The notes under the pieces were generated by a model. That model had not been told where the DNA came from. It saw nothing but the letters and a program-made list of their open reading frames with translations, and did not search any database. Positions 20,401-29,800 of a stretch of 64,000 nucleotides of DNA are shown here, one piece after another. The translations under genes were made by a program, and so were the position numbers. Source of the DNA: Rufibacter roseus. Its GTDB lineage: Bacteria > Bacteroidota > Bacteroidia > Cytophagales > Hymenobacteraceae. Position 1 is the first letter of the stretch; every line of letters begins with the position of its first letter. The DNA is taken from contig NZ_LRML01000008.1 of NCBI RefSeq assembly GCF_001647285.1, positions 1-64,000 on the forward strand. Reading direction: 5' to 3'.

Positions 20401-20537
20401 ACTTGAGCGGCTTCAATTTGCTCACATTTAGTAAAGTAGAAGATCTTCCTATTGATCCGGAAATGCCTATGGCCGGATATGGTGCAGAGTATCCTTCGCT
20501 ACGCACGTGGGCAGCAGGGGTAAACATCAGGTTTTAA
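17457..20537 (+). CDS. SusC-family TonB-dependent outer-membrane transporter 2
   Basis: This is a second SusC-type transporter of 1026 residues. The signal peptide ends VATVGYAQK, followed by a carboxypeptidase-like domain (ASGQVVDQNGNPVEGVVISA), a plug containing FGTRKKRAVSASVSSV and MDLNEIESISVLKDAATLAWYG, and a barrel ending VNIRF. The usual ALYGxRGANG motif appears as LAWYGMTGANG, a mild divergence. Overall sequence is clearly different from transporter 1, so the pair probably handles different ligands or fragment sizes. A start at 17436 would overlap the preceding stop, so I chose ATG 17457. Its SusD partner starts 24 nt downstream. Confidence 0.94.
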   Translation: MKTSLKKRSMNCIYKVFALSLVCLLVATVGYAQKQPDAPITASGQVVDQNGNPVEGVVISALENTLEVTTGPDGRFELECTTNDVVIFRKDGYNTLRRPAIDLEDASVALVPTLIEAGDEDNIEIPFGTRKKRAVSASVSSVSASDLPQLPLSTLTNVLAGRIPGLYIQQLGSRPGTDDASMLIRGRSSYNSNQAPLVLIDGVQRDFVDMDLNEIESISVLKDAATLAWYGMTGANGVVYVTTKRGSSTSTRVTLDAQGGVQTPVNVTAPLDAYTYATLYNRARTENGEQPLYDQAALLGYQTGSDPFRYPNNNFVDLFLKKAAPVQRYVTTVSGGNAYVQYFTLLSYYNQDGLYKWASNPRYDANTNFQRYNFRTNLNMHINKNLDVALDVNGRVEDLKYPFSGNGSFLNTIYNTPANAFPIYNEDGTYGGSGQFRNNPLAMLNEDGNISDLTRSMMSTIDARYKLNSILEGLSLHAFFTYDVTGLFKSGFNQSYEVYEYNGAGGFTQFGTRAPITYANSAFSGSVRNNEFWGGLDYNRSFGEHSIMFSTRGQWALSASPGRLDNRRQGVSNRVSYGFKDRYYADIVATYSQSQNFAPGRRAGWFPAISAGWIISDESFLSSVKVMDYLKLRGSIGIVGNDGVSSRRFGFNNYWTRGGSQYAFGTAYSPSPNSSELELANPYLTWEKARKASIGFDSKFFNEALSLSMDWFYENRTDLMTADILPNILGQNKVQVNAGEAQYKGVEAGMNFSKSFGKLRVSLNGNFTYAQSEILAINEEAGTLPYQSQIGYNIGGVRQGDAFVRRFLISEGIFQNQAEIDAAPVQRFSGIVKPGDIRYRDIGGPNGVPDGVIDNFDFLQSDYSDIPKAYYGFGATLQYGGFDVTTQFLGVYGRTIQINNLINSGSLASGYINQFSVDSWTPATAQTALYPRMAISDRGNNTQNSDFWLRSGDFLKLKQAEIGYSLPASITRYARVNSMRVYLSGFNLLTFSKVEDLPIDPEMPMAGYGAEYPSLRTWAAGVNIRF

Positions 20538-20561
20538 GTAGAATATTTTTAAGCTAAAAAT

Positions 20562-22220
20562 ATGAAGAAGTTACAGGTAAAATGGATGCTGTTCTTACTC
20601 CCCCTCGGCTTTTGGGGGTGTCAGGACTTTTTGGAGGATGGCTCCACCACCGAAGGTCCAATTACTGAGGAACAGGTGTGGTCAAATGATAACTACGCCC
20701 GTGGTGTTTTGAATAATGCTTACTTTCATGTAGCAGAGGGCTATAATTTGGACGGAAACGGCGCTATGTTGGCGTCTGTCTCAGATGAAGCGGTTAACTC
20801 TAATCCCAACTCGGCCATCAACATTTTTAATAACAACACCTGGGCACCAAACCGCACCTTTGACGATGTGTACTCGGCCATGTATGAAGGTATCAGAAAA
20901 GTAAACCTTTTTATAGACAAGTCTCCTACCAGTGCTATTATTCCGCAAAATGGATTAACTTTTGAGCAGGAGCTAGATCGGTTAAATGGCCAGGCTTATT
21001 TTCTTAGAGCCTACTTTTATTTTGAATTACTGAAGCGTTACGGAGGCGTTCCTCTTATCACTAGACCGCTCGACCGTTTTGAAAATCTTAATCTTCCCAG
21101 AAACAGCTTTGAGGAGATTAAAAACCAAATAATCGCCGATTGCGACTCAGCTTTCAAAATGCTTCCTACAGGCATGAACGATTGGCCTGCCGGAGATAGA
21201 GGAAGGGCTACCGGCACTTCCGCTCTGGGTTTAAAGTCAAGGCTTTTATTGTATGCTGCCAGCCCACTGCACAATCCATCTGGCGACGTTATTAAATGGC
21301 AAGCCGCCGCAGATGTGGCAAAACAGCTGATTGACCTGAACAAGCACTCTCTGCAAAGCACGTACACCAACATCTTTAATTATGGTGCTGCCCAATACAA
21401 CTCTGAGGTATTGTTTGCAACACAAGCGCTTAACCGCAATGATATTGAAATGTTTCATGCGCCAATCAGTTACAATGGGGCCTTGGGCAGAACTAACCCT
21501 ACTCAAGAGTTAGTAGATGCTTTTGATATGTCTAACGGGAAGCCTATCACAGATCCCACCTCAGGCTACAATCCTGCCAATCCTTATAATAACCGTGATC
21601 CTCGGTTTGCCATTGTGATCAACCATAACGCAAGGTCTTTCAAAAGTATTCCGGTAGAAACCTTCGTGGGTGGGAAAGATGGTTTGGGCCGTACCGTAAA
21701 TGCTACCAGAACTGGATATTATATGCGCAAGTTCCTGAGTGAGTTTGCCGTTTGGAACCAAACTAACAATACCTTGGCGCGTCGGCCTTGGGTGGTGATT
21801 CGATATGCGGAGATATTGTTGAATTATGCTGAAGCCCTCAATGAAGCTCAGGGTCCGGTAGCCGATGTGTACGCAAAACTTAACATGGTACGCACCCGGG
21901 CAGGATCCAACATGGTGATTCCGGCAGGCTCTATCACCTCCAAAGAGGCCATGCGGGAGCGAATTCACAAAGAGCGGCAGGTAGAACTTTGTTTTGAAGG
22001 ACACCGGTTCTTTGATGTGCGCCGCTGGAAAAAAGGGGAGGAGGAATTTAACAGTCCGGTCACTGGTATGCGAATAACGGTGAACAATAACGGTACCTTG
22101 AATTATGAGCGTTTTGTGGTGGAGAACCGAGTGTTCCTTCCAAAACATTATCTGTTCCCATTCTCCCAAACCGAGATAAACCGCACGCCGGCACTGGTGC
22201 AAAACCCAGGCTGGCAATAA
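20562..22220 (+). CDS. SusD-family glycan-binding lipoprotein 2
   Basis: This is the 552-residue partner of SusC transporter 2. The signal peptide ends at Cys20 in GFWGC. SusD hallmarks are visible: AYFLRAYFYFELLKRYGG, VVIRYAEILLNYAEALNE and the C-terminal ERQVELCFEGHRFFDVRRWK. The final residues NPGWQ match the usual family C-terminus, so the gene is complete. A well-preserved palindrome copy follows 7 nt after the stop, which suggests the susCD messages end here and the glycosidases form a separate or processed unit. Confidence 0.95.
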   Translation: MKKLQVKWMLFLLPLGFWGCQDFLEDGSTTEGPITEEQVWSNDNYARGVLNNAYFHVAEGYNLDGNGAMLASVSDEAVNSNPNSAINIFNNNTWAPNRTFDDVYSAMYEGIRKVNLFIDKSPTSAIIPQNGLTFEQELDRLNGQAYFLRAYFYFELLKRYGGVPLITRPLDRFENLNLPRNSFEEIKNQIIADCDSAFKMLPTGMNDWPAGDRGRATGTSALGLKSRLLLYAASPLHNPSGDVIKWQAAADVAKQLIDLNKHSLQSTYTNIFNYGAAQYNSEVLFATQALNRNDIEMFHAPISYNGALGRTNPTQELVDAFDMSNGKPITDPTSGYNPANPYNNRDPRFAIVINHNARSFKSIPVETFVGGKDGLGRTVNATRTGYYMRKFLSEFAVWNQTNNTLARRPWVVIRYAEILLNYAEALNEAQGPVADVYAKLNMVRTRAGSNMVIPAGSITSKEAMRERIHKERQVELCFEGHRFFDVRRWKKGEEEFNSPVTGMRITVNNNGTLNYERFVVENRVFLPKHYLFPFSQTEINRTPALVQNPGWQ

Positions 22221-22227
22221 TAGATCC

Positions 22228-22271
22228 TTCTGTTTTAGGGCTGTTTTTGAGAAAATAACCCTAAAACAGAA
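22228..22271. repeat. Dispersed 40-bp palindrome, copy 4
   Basis: TTCTGTTTTAGGG pairs with CCCTAAAACAGAA, and the inner CTGTTTTTGA..GAAAATAA pairs partly. It begins 7 nt after the second susD stop. Confidence 0.8.
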
Positions 22272-22361
22272 GAGCCTAAGCAGACAAAATAATATGCCCC
22301 TTTTTGGTGAAGTATAGATTTCTGGTCTACCCAAACTTAAACTAACAAGCAGCTTGAACAA

Positions 22362-24188
22362 ATGAATAAATTCTCCTTTTCCTTTTTACTGTTTTTACTT
22401 CTTCTAACCTCCAGTGCATTTGCCCAGCAGCTAAACCTGATTCAGAACATTAAGGGTCGGGAGTTCACTAGCCTGAACGGACAGTGGAACTACATCATGG
22501 ATCCTTATGAAATGGGCTACTATGACTACCGTCATATGCCGTTTGACCAGTCCGCCTCTGGCAAGGGTGGGTTCTATGACGACCGTGAACAGAAAAACAA
22601 GTCAGAACTGATTGAATACAATTTCGAGTATGCTCCCCAACTGGTAGTGCCAGCAGACTGGAACTCACAGGGCGACATTTTCAAGTTTTATGAAGGCACC
22701 ATCTGGTACCGCAAGAAATTCTCAGCCGCCCCTAAAACAGATAAAAAGTACCTGTTGTATTTCGCGGCGGTAAACTATGAGGCGCATGTGTACCTGAATG
22801 GCAAAAAGCTGGGCGTGCACAAAGGCGGTTTCACTCCTTTTCAGTTTGACGTGACCGGTAAACTGAACCAGGGCGACAACGTGGTGGTGGTAAAGGCAGA
22901 TAATACCCGCAAGCAAGACGAGGTGCCTACCGTGAACACTGACTGGTGGAACTACGGCGGCATCACTCGTGATGTGCTTTTGGCCGAATTACCGCAAACC
23001 CACATCAACGACTACAAAATTCAGTTGGCCAAGAACAACCTGAACCGCATTGAGGGGTACGTGCAATTAGACGGTAAAGACTTAGCGCAACAAATCACAG
23101 TTTCTATTCCTGAATTGAAAATTAAAACCACTGCCAGGGCAGACGCCTCAGGCCGTGTGAATATTTCCATTCCGGTAAAGAAAATGACCTACTGGTCGCC
23201 GGAAAACCCCAAGCTGTATGATGTGGTGGTAAGCAGCGGCACTGATGAAGTAAAAGACCGCATTGGCTTCAGAACGATTGAAGTAAAAGGCACTGATATA
23301 TTGCTGAACAACAAATCCGTTTTCTTCAGGGGTATTTCCATCCATGACGAAAATCCGCTGTTGCAGGGCCGCCTGAGAAACCGCGGCGACATGCGCATGA
23401 TGCTGCAGTGGGCCAAAGAACTCAACTGCAACTACGTACGCCTGGCTCATTACACCCACAACGAAGAAATGATCAGGTTAGCTGATGAAATGGGTTTAAT
23501 GGTATGGGCCGAGGTGCCCGTGTACTGGACTATCTCCTGGGAAAATCCAGAAACCTACAAAAACGCCCAGCAACAAATGACCGATATGGTGGTGCGTGAT
23601 AAAAACAGAGCCAGTGTGGTGGTTTGGTCTATCGGCAACGAAACCCCATTGAGCGAGCCTCGCCACAAATTTATGGGTAATATGGCCGCCTACACGCGCT
23701 CCCTTGATGATACCCGCCTGGTAGCCGCCGCTCTGGAGATACACCGCGAAGGGTATGACTTGATTGTAGATGATCCGCTGGGTGAAAAACTCGATCTGGT
23801 ATCATTCAACCAATACGGCGGCTGGTACTGGGGCGCACCAAAAGACTTGCCCAAGTACAGCTTCAAAATCAAATACAATAAGCCAGTAGTAATCACCGAG
23901 TTTGGAGGCGAGGCCGTTGCCGGATACCATGCCGACGACGAAACTCGGTGGTCAGAAGAATATCAGGAGTCTATGTACAAGTACCAGCTGGACATGCTCA
24001 GCAAAGTAGGCGCCTTAAGAGGCATGACCCCTTGGATCTTAGTAGACTTCCGCTCACCCCGTCGTCAGCACCCAGTGTACCAGAATTTCTGGAACCGCAA
24101 AGGCGTGTACTCAGACACCGGCGAGAAAAAGAAAGCCTTCTTCGTGCTGAAGAACTTCTATGACCAAATGCAGCAAAAATACAAGTAG
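22362..24188 (+). CDS. GH2 glycoside hydrolase, probable beta-glucuronidase
   Basis: The 608-residue exported enzyme (signal ending SSAFAQQ) has the GH2 order: sugar-binding jelly-roll (about 85-215), immunoglobulin-like domain (about 218-305) and catalytic TIM barrel (about 310-600). The acid/base is Glu427 in WSIGNETPL and the nucleophile Glu513 in ITEFGGEA. An N-x-K motif (Asn578, Lys580 in FWNRKGVYS) matches the residues that bind the substrate carboxylate in beta-glucuronidases, so glucuronidase activity is favoured over galactosidase. Released glucuronate would feed the uxuB-uxuA path encoded upstream. The next gene starts 1 nt after its stop, indicating an operon. Confidence 0.88.
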   Translation: MNKFSFSFLLFLLLLTSSAFAQQLNLIQNIKGREFTSLNGQWNYIMDPYEMGYYDYRHMPFDQSASGKGGFYDDREQKNKSELIEYNFEYAPQLVVPADWNSQGDIFKFYEGTIWYRKKFSAAPKTDKKYLLYFAAVNYEAHVYLNGKKLGVHKGGFTPFQFDVTGKLNQGDNVVVVKADNTRKQDEVPTVNTDWWNYGGITRDVLLAELPQTHINDYKIQLAKNNLNRIEGYVQLDGKDLAQQITVSIPELKIKTTARADASGRVNISIPVKKMTYWSPENPKLYDVVVSSGTDEVKDRIGFRTIEVKGTDILLNNKSVFFRGISIHDENPLLQGRLRNRGDMRMMLQWAKELNCNYVRLAHYTHNEEMIRLADEMGLMVWAEVPVYWTISWENPETYKNAQQQMTDMVVRDKNRASVVVWSIGNETPLSEPRHKFMGNMAAYTRSLDDTRLVAAALEIHREGYDLIVDDPLGEKLDLVSFNQYGGWYWGAPKDLPKYSFKIKYNKPVVITEFGGEAVAGYHADDETRWSEEYQESMYKYQLDMLSKVGALRGMTPWILVDFRSPRRQHPVYQNFWNRKGVYSDTGEKKKAFFVLKNFYDQMQQKYK

Positions 24189-24189
24189 T

Positions 24190-25617
24190 ATGAAAAAGCA
24201 GATGCTTCGGTTATTTTTTCTCTCTGCGATGGTTTCCCCCTGGGCTTGTAAAGCCCAGCAGAAATCACCGGAGCCGTTGATCGTGCAAGCCAAGCGAGGC
24301 CTTACCACTTCAGATGCTACTCTGGGCTATGGGGAATGGAAAGACTATGAGACCAGAAGCCTGGCACACCTCACAGATTTCAAACCAAAGAATTCAGTGA
24401 AGCTCAGCAAGTACGGCGGCAGAAAAGACAAGCGCACCCAAGCCACTGGTTTCTTTCATGTAAAACAGCTGGATGGCCGGTGGTGGGCTATTGATCCGGA
24501 AGGGTATTACTTTCTGCACACCGCTGTGAACACGGTGAGCATGGGCGGATCGACCCGCAACAAAGAAGCGCTCAAGGAAAAATTCACAGATACTAAAGGC
24601 TGGGCTCAAGGCACGCACCAGATGCTGTTAGACCACGGGTACAACGGGTTGGGTTCCTGGTCAACCGTGAAGGAGTTCCGTGAGACGCCCTTGCAGGAAA
24701 AGTCGCCCTTGGCCTATACTATTAACCTGGACTTTATGAGTGCCTACGGCAAGAAGCGGGGCGGCACTTACCAGAAGCCCGGGCATCGCGGGTATCCCAA
24801 TGACTGCATCTTCGTTTTCGACCCAGATTTTGAAACCTTCAGCGACGAGCACGTTAAACAGTTGGTAGCCTATAAAGACGATAAAAATCTCTTCGGCTAT
24901 TTCTCTGACAATGAAATGCCACTCCTGCGCCGCAACCTGGAGGGTTACTTAAAACTAGACCCGAAGGAGCCAGGGTACCAGGCTGCCAAAAAGTGGATAG
25001 ACGAAAAAGGTATTTCCCCAGAGCAAATCACTGAGGCACACAAAAAAGAGTTTCTGCAACTGGTGACGGAACGCTATTTCTCTATTGTTTCCAAAGCCAT
25101 CCGGAAGTACGACCCTAACCACATGTACCTGGGCTGCCGCTACTACGGCCCCCAGCGTGATTATCCAGAGATGATGGAAGCCGCCGGTAAATATGTTGAT
25201 ATTGTATCTATCAATTACTACAACGTTTGGACTCCCGAAGCCAAGAAAATGGAGGAATGGGGCAAACTGGCCAATAAACCTTTCATGATCACGGAATGGT
25301 ACGTGAAAGGGGAGGACTCAGGCTTACCCAATAAAACCGGAGCTGGTTGGATGGTGAAAACCCAAGAAGACCGAGGTCTTTTCTACCAAAATTTCACCTT
25401 AAGCCTACTAGAATCTAAAAATTGTGTAGGCTGGCACTGGTTCCAGTACCAAGACAACGACCCCACCAAAGAGGGAGCCGAACCCTCTAACATAGATGCT
25501 AACAAGGGCATTGTAGACAACTACTACAACGTGTATGCCCCGCTAGCCGAGAAGATGAAAGAGATCAACAGAAACAAGTACCAGTTGGCAGATTATTTTA
25601 TAAAGAAGAAGAATTAG
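24190..25617 (+). CDS. GH50-like (agarase-related) glycoside hydrolase
   Basis: The 475-residue protein has a probable lipoprotein signal (Cys20 in SPWACK). It is a clan GH-A barrel enzyme: a likely acid/base Glu242 in GYFSDNEMP and nucleophile Glu369 in FMITEWYVKG, followed by SGLPNKTGAGWMVKTQ and GLFYQNF. That segment is characteristic of GH50 beta-agarases and related uncharacterised proteins. Agar degradation is doubtful here because the neighbours act on uronic acids and xylan, so a different beta-linked substrate is likely. It starts 1 nt after the GH2 stop and ends 8 nt before the xylanase start. ATG 24190 was chosen over an upstream in-frame start that would overlap GH2. Confidence 0.75.
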   Translation: MKKQMLRLFFLSAMVSPWACKAQQKSPEPLIVQAKRGLTTSDATLGYGEWKDYETRSLAHLTDFKPKNSVKLSKYGGRKDKRTQATGFFHVKQLDGRWWAIDPEGYYFLHTAVNTVSMGGSTRNKEALKEKFTDTKGWAQGTHQMLLDHGYNGLGSWSTVKEFRETPLQEKSPLAYTINLDFMSAYGKKRGGTYQKPGHRGYPNDCIFVFDPDFETFSDEHVKQLVAYKDDKNLFGYFSDNEMPLLRRNLEGYLKLDPKEPGYQAAKKWIDEKGISPEQITEAHKKEFLQLVTERYFSIVSKAIRKYDPNHMYLGCRYYGPQRDYPEMMEAAGKYVDIVSINYYNVWTPEAKKMEEWGKLANKPFMITEWYVKGEDSGLPNKTGAGWMVKTQEDRGLFYQNFTLSLLESKNCVGWHWFQYQDNDPTKEGAEPSNIDANKGIVDNYYNVYAPLAEKMKEINRNKYQLADYFIKKKN

Positions 25618-25625
25618 GAGGCCGT

Positions 25626-26696
25626 ATGAAAATCAGAATCTTAACAGTACTATTCTTTGTGGTGGCACTCACCGCTTGTGAAAACGAAGGGGAATTCCCG
25701 AAACCGGTAAGAACCGTACCGCCCAGTACCACCACTGGGTTGCACACGCACCTTCCTTTCCCATTTGGGGCTGCAGTGAGCGTGAACCTCATGAAGAACA
25801 ACCCTAAGTACCGGGCAGTGGTGACAAATGAGATGAACAGCATTACGGCAGAAAATGCCATGAAAGTATCAGCTCTGCATCCATCTAAAGATGTGTTTAC
25901 CTGGGCAGACGCCGATTATCTGGTGGATTTTGCCCAGCAACATGGCAAGCGGGTGCACGGCCACACCCTCATCTGGCACCAATCGCTCCCACCTTGGATT
26001 GAAAACTTCAGTGGGACAAAAGAGGAATTTGAGCTGATTTTCAAAAATCACATCCAAACCATCGTTACTCACTTTAAGGGTAAGGTGGTATCTTGGGATG
26101 TAGTAAACGAGGCTTTTGAAAACGACAGCCCCGCCTTGCGTAACAGCGTGTGGAGAAGAATTTTAGGCGATGATTATATTGCCCGCGCCTTCCAGTATGC
26201 CCACGAGGCAGACCCTGAAGCCCTTCTCTTTTACAACGACTACGGCCATGAATGGGGGCCTACTAAAAGAACTGCCATCATTAATCTGGTCACTAGCCTG
26301 AAACAACGCGGAATTCCCATTCATGGAATTGGCATGCAAATGCACACGCGCTACAACCAATCAGACGCCAACCTGGCCGCTGCCATTAATACTGCCGCCG
26401 CCACAGGGTTGCTGGTGCACATTTCTGAATTGGATATCTCTATGAACCCAGAAAAGGTGCAAGGGATTGCCTTAACCCCGGCTCTGGCTCAATTGCAGGC
26501 CAACCGGTACAAGTTCATTGTACAAACCTACAACGCTATTCCTAAGGCCCAACAGTTTGGCATCACCACCTGGAACGTAGGCGATGCTGACAGCTGGGTA
26601 CCGGGCTTCAACGGAGCCCCAGATTGGCCATTGCCTTTTGACCGCGATTATCTGCCGAAGCCTGCTTATCAGGGCATAATAGATGGTGTTCAATAA
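25626..26696 (+). CDS. GH10 endo-1,4-beta-xylanase (lipoprotein)
   Basis: GH10 enzymes cleave the beta-1,4-xylan backbone. The 356-residue protein has a lipoprotein signal (Cys18 in VALTAC) and an otherwise single catalytic barrel with no carbohydrate-binding module. The acid/base is Glu162 in WDVVNEAF and the nucleophile Glu268 in VHISELDIS. HGHTLIWHQSLPPW is the conserved substrate-site motif, and the C-terminal FGITTWNVGDADSW and KPAYQGI are also typical. It is the last gene of the GH2-GH50-GH10 operon and is the strongest sign that the locus acts on xylan. A perfect palindrome copy follows. Confidence 0.97.
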   Translation: MKIRILTVLFFVVALTACENEGEFPKPVRTVPPSTTTGLHTHLPFPFGAAVSVNLMKNNPKYRAVVTNEMNSITAENAMKVSALHPSKDVFTWADADYLVDFAQQHGKRVHGHTLIWHQSLPPWIENFSGTKEEFELIFKNHIQTIVTHFKGKVVSWDVVNEAFENDSPALRNSVWRRILGDDYIARAFQYAHEADPEALLFYNDYGHEWGPTKRTAIINLVTSLKQRGIPIHGIGMQMHTRYNQSDANLAAAINTAAATGLLVHISELDISMNPEKVQGIALTPALAQLQANRYKFIVQTYNAIPKAQQFGITTWNVGDADSWVPGFNGAPDWPLPFDRDYLPKPAYQGIIDGVQ

Positions 26697-26702
26697 GTTA
26701 CC

Positions 26703-26746
26703 AGCTGTTTTAGGCTTGTTTTAACTAAAACAAGCCTAAAACAGCT
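26703..26746. repeat. Dispersed 40-bp palindrome, copy 5 (perfect)
   Basis: This is a perfect inverted repeat with 21-bp arms (AGCTGTTTTAGGCTTGTTTT plus A) around a 2-nt AC centre. It begins 6 nt after the xylanase stop and is the cleanest copy in the window. Confidence 0.92.
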
Positions 26747-26809
26747 TTAAAAATATCCCCCAGTTTCTAAAACTGATTTCAATTAATTTTCACCTTTTGC
26801 CTTATCATT

Positions 26810-29800
26810 ATGAGAAAAGTACTTTTACTCTTTTTAGGCGTCTTCTTACTTATTAGTGCGGTGCAGGCGCAAAGTATCGTGGTAAATAAGTTGTTGAATG
26901 GCTCCAATGACGCAGATGGGAATACTGATGCGGTAGAACTACTGGTTATTCAGGATCATCTGGACATAACAGGCCACACCATCAAAGACTTTGAAAATAA
27001 CTTGGCCGCAGAAGGTGGAAGGTTTGAATTCAAAGATCATCCGCTTTGGAAAAACCTCAGAAAAGGAACTACCATTGTTTTGCGCAATGCAAGGGCACCT
27101 TTTGCCGGTTACGAGCAAGACACTGACCCCTCAGATTTCACCATTGACGTACTTCTTCAGAACACCACCTATTTTACAAATAGAGGAGGGTCTGCTGTTT
27201 TCAATTTGACCAGTAACGACATGGTGATGATCAAAACAGGTGACCCTTCAGGCACCGCCGGTTCTATCCATGCTTTTGCCTTTGGTAGTGAGGCCAATAT
27301 TAATGCATCTGCGCATTTCAATGCCACTGCTTCCCCAAAAATTAAGTTAGTATATGCTAGCCCGGGTGGCGGATATTTCTATCATACTACAAACCCTACC
27401 CAAACCGTAGCCGACTACAACGGAACGGATGCCTTAGCCAATAATTCTATCAACAATGCCAATGACGCACAACGCCAGTGGCATTATGGATTTGGAGCTG
27501 GAAATAGAAACTATATAGCCTCTCTGCGCCGCTCGGTTTTACAGGAAAGTCCTGTTTCCGCACCAGTGGTGGTCAATAAAATGTATAATGCTTCTGAAAC
27601 CGGAGATGGAAAATCAGATGCCGTGGAGCTGTTAGTGGTACAGGACCATTTTGACATGCGTAACCTTATTATCAAAGACTACAATGATAATGTAGTAAAT
27701 GATACGGGAGGGAAATATAGATTCAACAACATAGATTTCTGGTCAGATTTAAGAGCCGGAACCACCATTGTATTACGCAAAACAGAGTCTCAGTTTGAAG
27801 GTTATGTGCAGGACACCGACCCTTCTGATTACACCCTAGATCTATTATTGAATGATGCCTCTACCTATCTGACCAGGGTTTCTGCTGCCGGGCATGAGTT
27901 CAACCTTACTAACACCGATATGGTGGTGCTAAAGCGGGGTGACATGAACGGAGCCGGAAATGCTATCCATGCCATGGCTTCCAACAGTGGAAATGCTTCT
28001 ACCGCAGGCTCTTTCTTTAATGCAGTTTACAGCCCACGGCTATGGACAACTGGTGGTAATGGAGCGGCTGGTACTTTCGTGTACCCCAACAACCCCACCA
28101 AAAGTATTGCAGATTTTGACGGTGAAAAGGCTTCTACTTCTACAGAACCAAATAAAAACTGGGGCTATGGCTTTGGTGAAAATAATATTGCCTTTATCTC
28201 CTCCCTGCGTCCATCAGTAGCCCCTGCAGCACCAACAGGTTTAACGGCTACTGCGGCTTCTAGCAGTGCTATTACCTTAAGCTGGACAGATGCTTCTGAT
28301 GACGAGACTGGCTTTGAAGTAGAGCGCTCCATCAATGGCACTGATTTTACCAGCCTTGCTTCGGTTGGGGCCAATGTGGTTACCTACCAGGACAATTCCT
28401 TAGAAGCGAGCACCCGTTATTATTACCGTGTCCGGGCCACTGGTGATCAGGAGAACTCGGCGTATTCTAACATAGCGGATGCCACTACCTTAGAGGCCAC
28501 TCCGGCAGCCCCCAGTAACTTAACTGCCACAGCTATCTCTAATACAGAGATCAACCTGGCCTGGACAGACAACTCTACCAATGAAACCGGATTTGAAATA
28601 GAAAGATCAAGTGACGGCGAAAACTTCACTTCGCTGCACACCACAACTGCCGGAGTAGTCACCTACCCCGATCAGCCTCTTACAGCCACTACCCGCTATT
28701 ATTACCGAGTGCGGGCATTAGGCAATGCGGCAAATTCAGGTTATTCTAACATAGCAGACGCCACTACCTTAGAGCCAAAACCACTGGCACCTACCGGTTT
28801 GACGGCCACAGCTGCTTCCAGCAGTACCATCAACCTAAGCTGGACCGACAATTCCACTAATGAGACAGGCTTTGAACTGGAGCAGTCATTGGATGGCACC
28901 ACCTTCGCCGCTTTAGCAACGGTAGGGGCCAATGTCACCACCTATGAAAATACGAACCTAAGTGCCTCTACCCAATATTTCTACCGGGTAAGGGCAGTAG
29001 GAACCGGGGGAGTTTCTGAATATTCATCAGTGGCCAATGCTACCACCAATGCCGGAGCGGTATTGGCACCGAGTAATCTAACAGCAACGGCCGTTTCCAC
29101 TACTCAAATTGATTTGGCTTGGGCTGATAATTCAAACAATGAAACTGGTTTTGAAATAGAGCGGTCTGCTGACGGAGTAGCCTTTACTTTGTTGACCAGT
29201 GTTGCGGCAGATGTAACAACATACTCAAACACTGGTTTAACTTCGTCTACCCAATACCACTACAGAGTAAGAGCTACGGGTGCAGAGAGCAACTCGGCCT
29301 ACACCAACGTGGCCAACGCTACAACCTTAGAAGCGGTACCGGCTAATCCCGGCACACTAGCGGCAGTAGCGGTTTCTCATGAGCAGATTAATTTAACCTG
29401 GGCTGATAATTCAGTGAATGAAACCGGTTTTGAGATTGAACGCTCTACTGACGGCACATCCTTTACCTTGGTTACCACCACGGCTGCCAATGCAACCTCT
29501 TTTTCTAATACTGGCTTAACTCCAAACACACAATATCACTACCGAGTGAGAGCGGTGGGGGCACCTGGTCCGTCAGGATATACCAACGTCGCCAATGCCA
29601 CTACTACCACAGGTATTCCGGTCGCGCCAACTGCCTTAACTGCAACGGCGACTTCCTTTAACCAGATTAACTTAACATGGACTGATAACTCGGTTATTGA
29701 AACTGGTTTTGAGATTGAGCAGTCTACCGATGGTACAACTTTTGCAGCTCTTGCTACAGTTGGTGCCAATGTAACCACCTATTCTAACACAGGCTTAAAC

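Noticed and set aside
21561-22361. 266-codon open frame opposite the second susD
   Set aside because: Antisense to a confident SusD gene and crosses a palindrome copy.
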